From assembly GCA_023428785.1 (NCBI GenBank), contig JAEYWU010000027.1, positions 1-14,959 of the forward strand: a DNA stretch of 14,959 nt, given 5' to 3'. The translations under genes were made by a program, and so were the position numbers. How positions within the stretch are numbered: position 1 is the first letter of the stretch; the number at the start of each line of letters is the position of its first letter. The notes under the pieces were generated by a model, which ran no database searches, had not been told where the DNA came from, and worked only from the letters and a program-made list of their open reading frames with translations. This DNA is from Pseudomonadota bacterium. GTDB taxonomy: Bacteria; Pseudomonadota; Alphaproteobacteria; Caulobacterales; Caulobacteraceae. Of the stretch, positions 13,183-14,959 are shown in pieces.

Positions 13183-14081
13183 CCCGTCTTCTGGTCCTCG
13201 GGCGACAGGGTCAGCTGGCCAGCGCCCTTGCCGCCACCCCCTTGCCGACAGGCTGGACGGCGGGTTTCGCTGGGCGCGACGCCCTGGACCTGACCCAGCC
13301 AGAAACCATCGCAGCCTTCCTGGACGCCGAAGGTCCGGACGTCGTCATCAACACCGCCGCCTATACGGCCGTCGACGCCGCGGAGGCTGACGAAGCCGGC
13401 GCGACTGCGCTCAACGCCACCGCGCCGCAGGCCCTCGCCGAGGCCTGCCATGGCAGAGGCAGGCTGCTTATCCATCTGTCGACGGACTATGTTTTCTCGG
13501 GCGATGGCGATCGGCCCCATGGCGAGGACGATCCGATCGGGCCGCTCAATGCTTACGGGCGCACCAAGGCGGCCGGAGAGCGTGGCGTCCTGGCGGCCGA
13601 TCCCGACGCCCTGGTGGCCCGGACCGCGTGGCTGCTGTCACCGCAAAGCAGCTTCGTGCGCGCCATCCTCTCTCGACTGAAGGCCGGCGAAGGAGCCAGC
13701 GTCGTCGACGACCAGTTCGGCAATCCCACCCACGCCGGCGATCTGGCGGCGGGCCTCATTCAGGTGGCCGCCGCGCGGCTGGCGGGCGTCGGCGCCGGTG
13801 GCGTGCTGCACATGGCCGGATCCCAGGCGGCGTCCTGGTACGATCTCGCGGTCGGGCTGGCCGCACCGCTTCGACTTCAGCAACAGATCCAACCGATCGC
13901 TTCGACCGCTTTTGGCGCAAAAGCAGTGCGTCCATACAATTCGCGTATCAGTGTCATACGACTGAAAAAAGTGTATGACATCGCACTGCGACCCTGGACG
14001 GCCTGGATCACGGAAACGGCCCAGCTTGGCCTCATCGGCGCCCCAAAAGGTGTTGAAACGAGGCAACAGTCGGGCGACTGA
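13179..14081 (+). CDS. rfbD: dTDP-4-dehydrorhamnose reductase
   Basis: 300 aa. It reduces dTDP-4-keto-L-rhamnose to dTDP-L-rhamnose with NAD(P)H. Seen: LVLGRQGQLA (5-14; the usual final Gly of GQLG is Ala), INTAAYTAVDAAEAD, LSTDYVFSGD, catalytic Tyr126 and Lys130 in NAYGRTK, VARTAWLLS, DDQFGNPTHAGDLA, and near the C-terminus RPYNSRIS, where the family usually has RPANS-LD. The ATG start overlaps the rfbB stop. The last third is unusual in base composition: 13921-13980 is about 42% GC against a far higher background, and holds a promoter-like element and inverted repeats. The protein stays alignable in outline through this patch, so the gene is probably functional. Confidence 0.94.
   Translation: MTRLLVLGRQGQLASALAATPLPTGWTAGFAGRDALDLTQPETIAAFLDAEGPDVVINTAAYTAVDAAEADEAGATALNATAPQALAEACHGRGRLLIHLSTDYVFSGDGDRPHGEDDPIGPLNAYGRTKAAGERGVLAADPDALVARTAWLLSPQSSFVRAILSRLKAGEGASVVDDQFGNPTHAGDLAAGLIQVAAARLAGVGAGGVLHMAGSQAASWYDLAVGLAAPLRLQQQIQPIASTAFGAKAVRPYNSRISVIRLKKVYDIALRPWTAWITETAQLGLIGAPKGVETRQQSGD
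13908..13924. repeat. Perfect inverted repeat in the rfbD 3' end, overlapping a -35-like box
   Basis: GCTTTTG (13908-13914) and CAAAAGC (13918-13924) are perfect 7-bp arms around GCG. The repeat lies inside rfbD and overlaps the -35 element of the internal promoter candidate, the position expected of a regulator site. Confidence 0.5.
13912..13940 (+). promoter_or_regulatory. Candidate sigma70-like promoter inside rfbD, reading toward the outer-membrane protein gene
   Basis: TTGGCG (13912-13917), a 17-nt spacer, then TACAAT (13935-13940): 4 of 6 and 5 of 6 matches to the sigma70 boxes at ideal spacing, in a locally AT-rich patch. Transcription would start near 13947 and give a leader of about 240 nt for the gene at 14185. 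I found no better promoter in 14082-14184. Confidence 0.45.
13952..13980. repeat. Perfect inverted repeat just downstream of the internal promoter
   Basis: TGTCATAC (13952-13959) and GTATGACA (13973-13980) are perfect 8-bp arms with a 13-nt spacer that includes a run of six A. CGTAT/ATACG (13944-13960) overlaps it. It lies a few bases after the predicted start of transcription, so it could be an operator or a 5' hairpin; chance within coding sequence is not excluded. Confidence 0.45.
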
Positions 14082-14084
14082 ATT

Positions 14085-14115
14085 CCTGGTTCTGCGGAAC
14101 CGTTCCGGAAACAGG
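14085..14115 (+). other. Stem-loop between rfbD and the outer-membrane protein gene
   Basis: CCTG-GTTC-TG-CGGAAC pairs with GTTCCG-GAAACAGG around a single C, an imperfect long hairpin with a perfect 13-bp core (14095-14107, CGGAAC C GTTCCG). No T-run follows, so it is either a weak or Rho-assisted terminator of the rhamnose operon, an mRNA processing or stability hairpin, or an operator. Confidence 0.45.
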
Positions 14116-14184
14116 TCGTTGGGCGTTGGACGTCGCGTGCAGTTGGGGCGCGGCGATAAACTGAAAAGACAAGGGATCGATACG

Positions 14185-14959
14185 ATGAACAGACGTTTGC
14201 TGGCCGGCACGGCCGGTGTCGTGCTCCTCGGTCTGGCCGGACCCGCCATGGCGGATCCGGACGGCTGGTACGGCGCTGTTGACCTGGGCTACCACTGGCA
14301 GGGCGATTTCGTCCTCGAGAGCGAAGGCCTCGCTCCCGATGGCGACCCCTACGCCTTCGACTTCGCGACCGACCCGAGCTGGGCCGGCTTCGTTCGCCTC
14401 GGCTACCGGTTCAATCCGAACTGGCGCGCTGAACTGGAAGGCGGCTACCGTCCGGGTGACCTGGTCTCGGCCGTCAGCCCCGACCCCCGCACCCCGCCGT
14501 CGTCCGTCGCGCTCTGCACGCCCGGCGTGATCCGCACCGCCGGCACCCCCTGCGGCTCGCCGGAAGGTTCCGTTGATCAGTGGTCTCTGATGGCCAACCT
14601 GATCTGGGACATGGGTTCTGAAGACTGGGCGCTGCGTCCCTTCATTGGCGCTGGTGTCGGCTTCAACCGCGTCTCGGTCGACTCGCTCGGCCAGTTCTCC
14701 AGCGCTGCCGGCGCGGGGACGCCCTACAACCTCGTCATCGACGACGAGGACACGGGCTTCGCCTGGCAGGTTCTGGGCGGCTTCGCCTGGGCTCTGTCCG
14801 ATCGCCTGTCGATGGACTTGACCGCCCGCTACATGCGGACTTCGGACGTGTCGTTCGAGTCGACCTCGTCGACCACGGCGGCCGGCTACGTTCCGGGCTC
14901 CTTCGAAGGCGACTTCGAAGACACCACTGTCTCGATCGGCCTGCGCTACAGCTTCGGCC
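14185..14959 (+). CDS. Outer-membrane beta-barrel protein, OmpA-N-like (runs off the window)
   Basis: 258 residues visible with no stop before the window end. Seen: a signal peptide (~1-23: MNRR, a hydrophobic core, then AMA before DPDG), then alternating amphipathic strands ending in aromatic residues: WYGAVDLGYHW, AGFVRLGYRFNPNWRAELEGGYR, LRPFIGAGVGFNRV, and VSIGLRYSFG at the end, typical of 8-stranded OmpA-type or OmpW-like barrels. A loop contains two cysteines (CTPGVIRTAGTPC, ~113-125), perhaps a disulphide. The last visible strand is where OmpA proteins pass into a linker and a peptidoglycan-binding domain, but that part is outside the window. The ATG has AAGGG 9 nt upstream. It may be expressed from the promoter in the rfbD 3' end. 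Confidence 0.85.
   Translation, partial: MNRRLLAGTAGVVLLGLAGPAMADPDGWYGAVDLGYHWQGDFVLESEGLAPDGDPYAFDFATDPSWAGFVRLGYRFNPNWRAELEGGYRPGDLVSAVSPDPRTPPSSVALCTPGVIRTAGTPCGSPEGSVDQWSLMANLIWDMGSEDWALRPFIGAGVGFNRVSVDSLGQFSSAAGAGTPYNLVIDDEDTGFAWQVLGGFAWALSDRLSMDLTARYMRTSDVSFESTSSTTAAGYVPGSFEGDFEDTTVSIGLRYSFG

Noticed and set aside
14216..14530. Arg/Ser/Pro-rich frame in the outer-membrane protein region
   Set aside because: Out-of-frame shadow; the frame from 14185 has a signal peptide and beta-barrel strands and runs to the window end.

Overview
This is a GC-rich, tightly packed chromosomal window. It looks alphaproteobacterial and most likely comes from Caulobacterales (Caulobacter or Brevundimonas-like). 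The grounds are the hemC-hemD-mitofilin-hemY cluster divergent from tsaD-gpsA, promoter-like boxes resembling the Caulobacter housekeeping pattern (TTGACG-type -35 with GCTANAWC-type -10), CcrM-type GANTC sites in two gene leaders, and protein sequences typical of the group. I see no tRNA, rRNA, CRISPR array, insertion sequence or phage gene. The species call is inference.

Layout. (1) Positions 1-3173, minus strand: a four-gene heme cassette, hemC > hemD > alphaproteobacterial Mic60/mitofilin > hemY (cut by the window start). Stop and start codons overlap at every junction. (2) Positions 3213-5670, plus strand: tsaD (tRNA t6A synthesis), gpsA (glycerol-3-phosphate dehydrogenase) and a small Rieske [2Fe-2S] protein, also joined by overlapping stop/start codons. 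Only 39 bp separates tsaD from hemC. (3) Positions 5671-7434: an AT-rich regulatory stretch, then a hybrid sensor histidine kinase (CBS-like input, HisKA, HATPase, receiver) broken by a one-base frameshift at a GGGG run near 6570. (4) Positions 7591-9297: an Lrp/AsnC regulator divergent from alanine dehydrogenase (ald), with a palindromic operator candidate between or overlapping them. A strong intrinsic terminator follows ald. (5) Positions 9363-11479, minus strand: an SDR 3-hydroxyacyl-CoA-dehydrogenase-like gene overlapping a thiolase gene, a two-step beta-oxidation-type operon with a recognisable promoter. (6) Positions 11576-14081, plus strand: dTDP-rhamnose genes rfbC, rfbB and rfbD, overlapping; rfbA is absent here. 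(7) Positions 14185-end: the N-terminal beta-barrel of an outer-membrane protein, running off the window.

How the genes work together. HemC and HemD make uroporphyrinogen III. HemY is a membrane TPR protein tied to late heme synthesis, and Mic60 is the bacterial relative of the mitochondrial crista-junction protein. Lrp and Ald form a classic amino-acid-responsive divergent pair. The SDR and thiolase would carry out the last oxidation and the cleavage of acyl-CoA. RfbB, RfbC and RfbD turn dTDP-glucose into dTDP-L-rhamnose for surface polysaccharide.

The most notable observations are the split histidine kinase; an AT-rich patch in the 3' end of rfbD holding a good sigma70-like promoter flanked by two perfect inverted repeats, probably serving the outer-membrane protein gene; and the Lrp-type palindrome lying in the 5' part of the regulator's own reading frame. 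I found no convincing novel multi-gene system; most of the window is core housekeeping.
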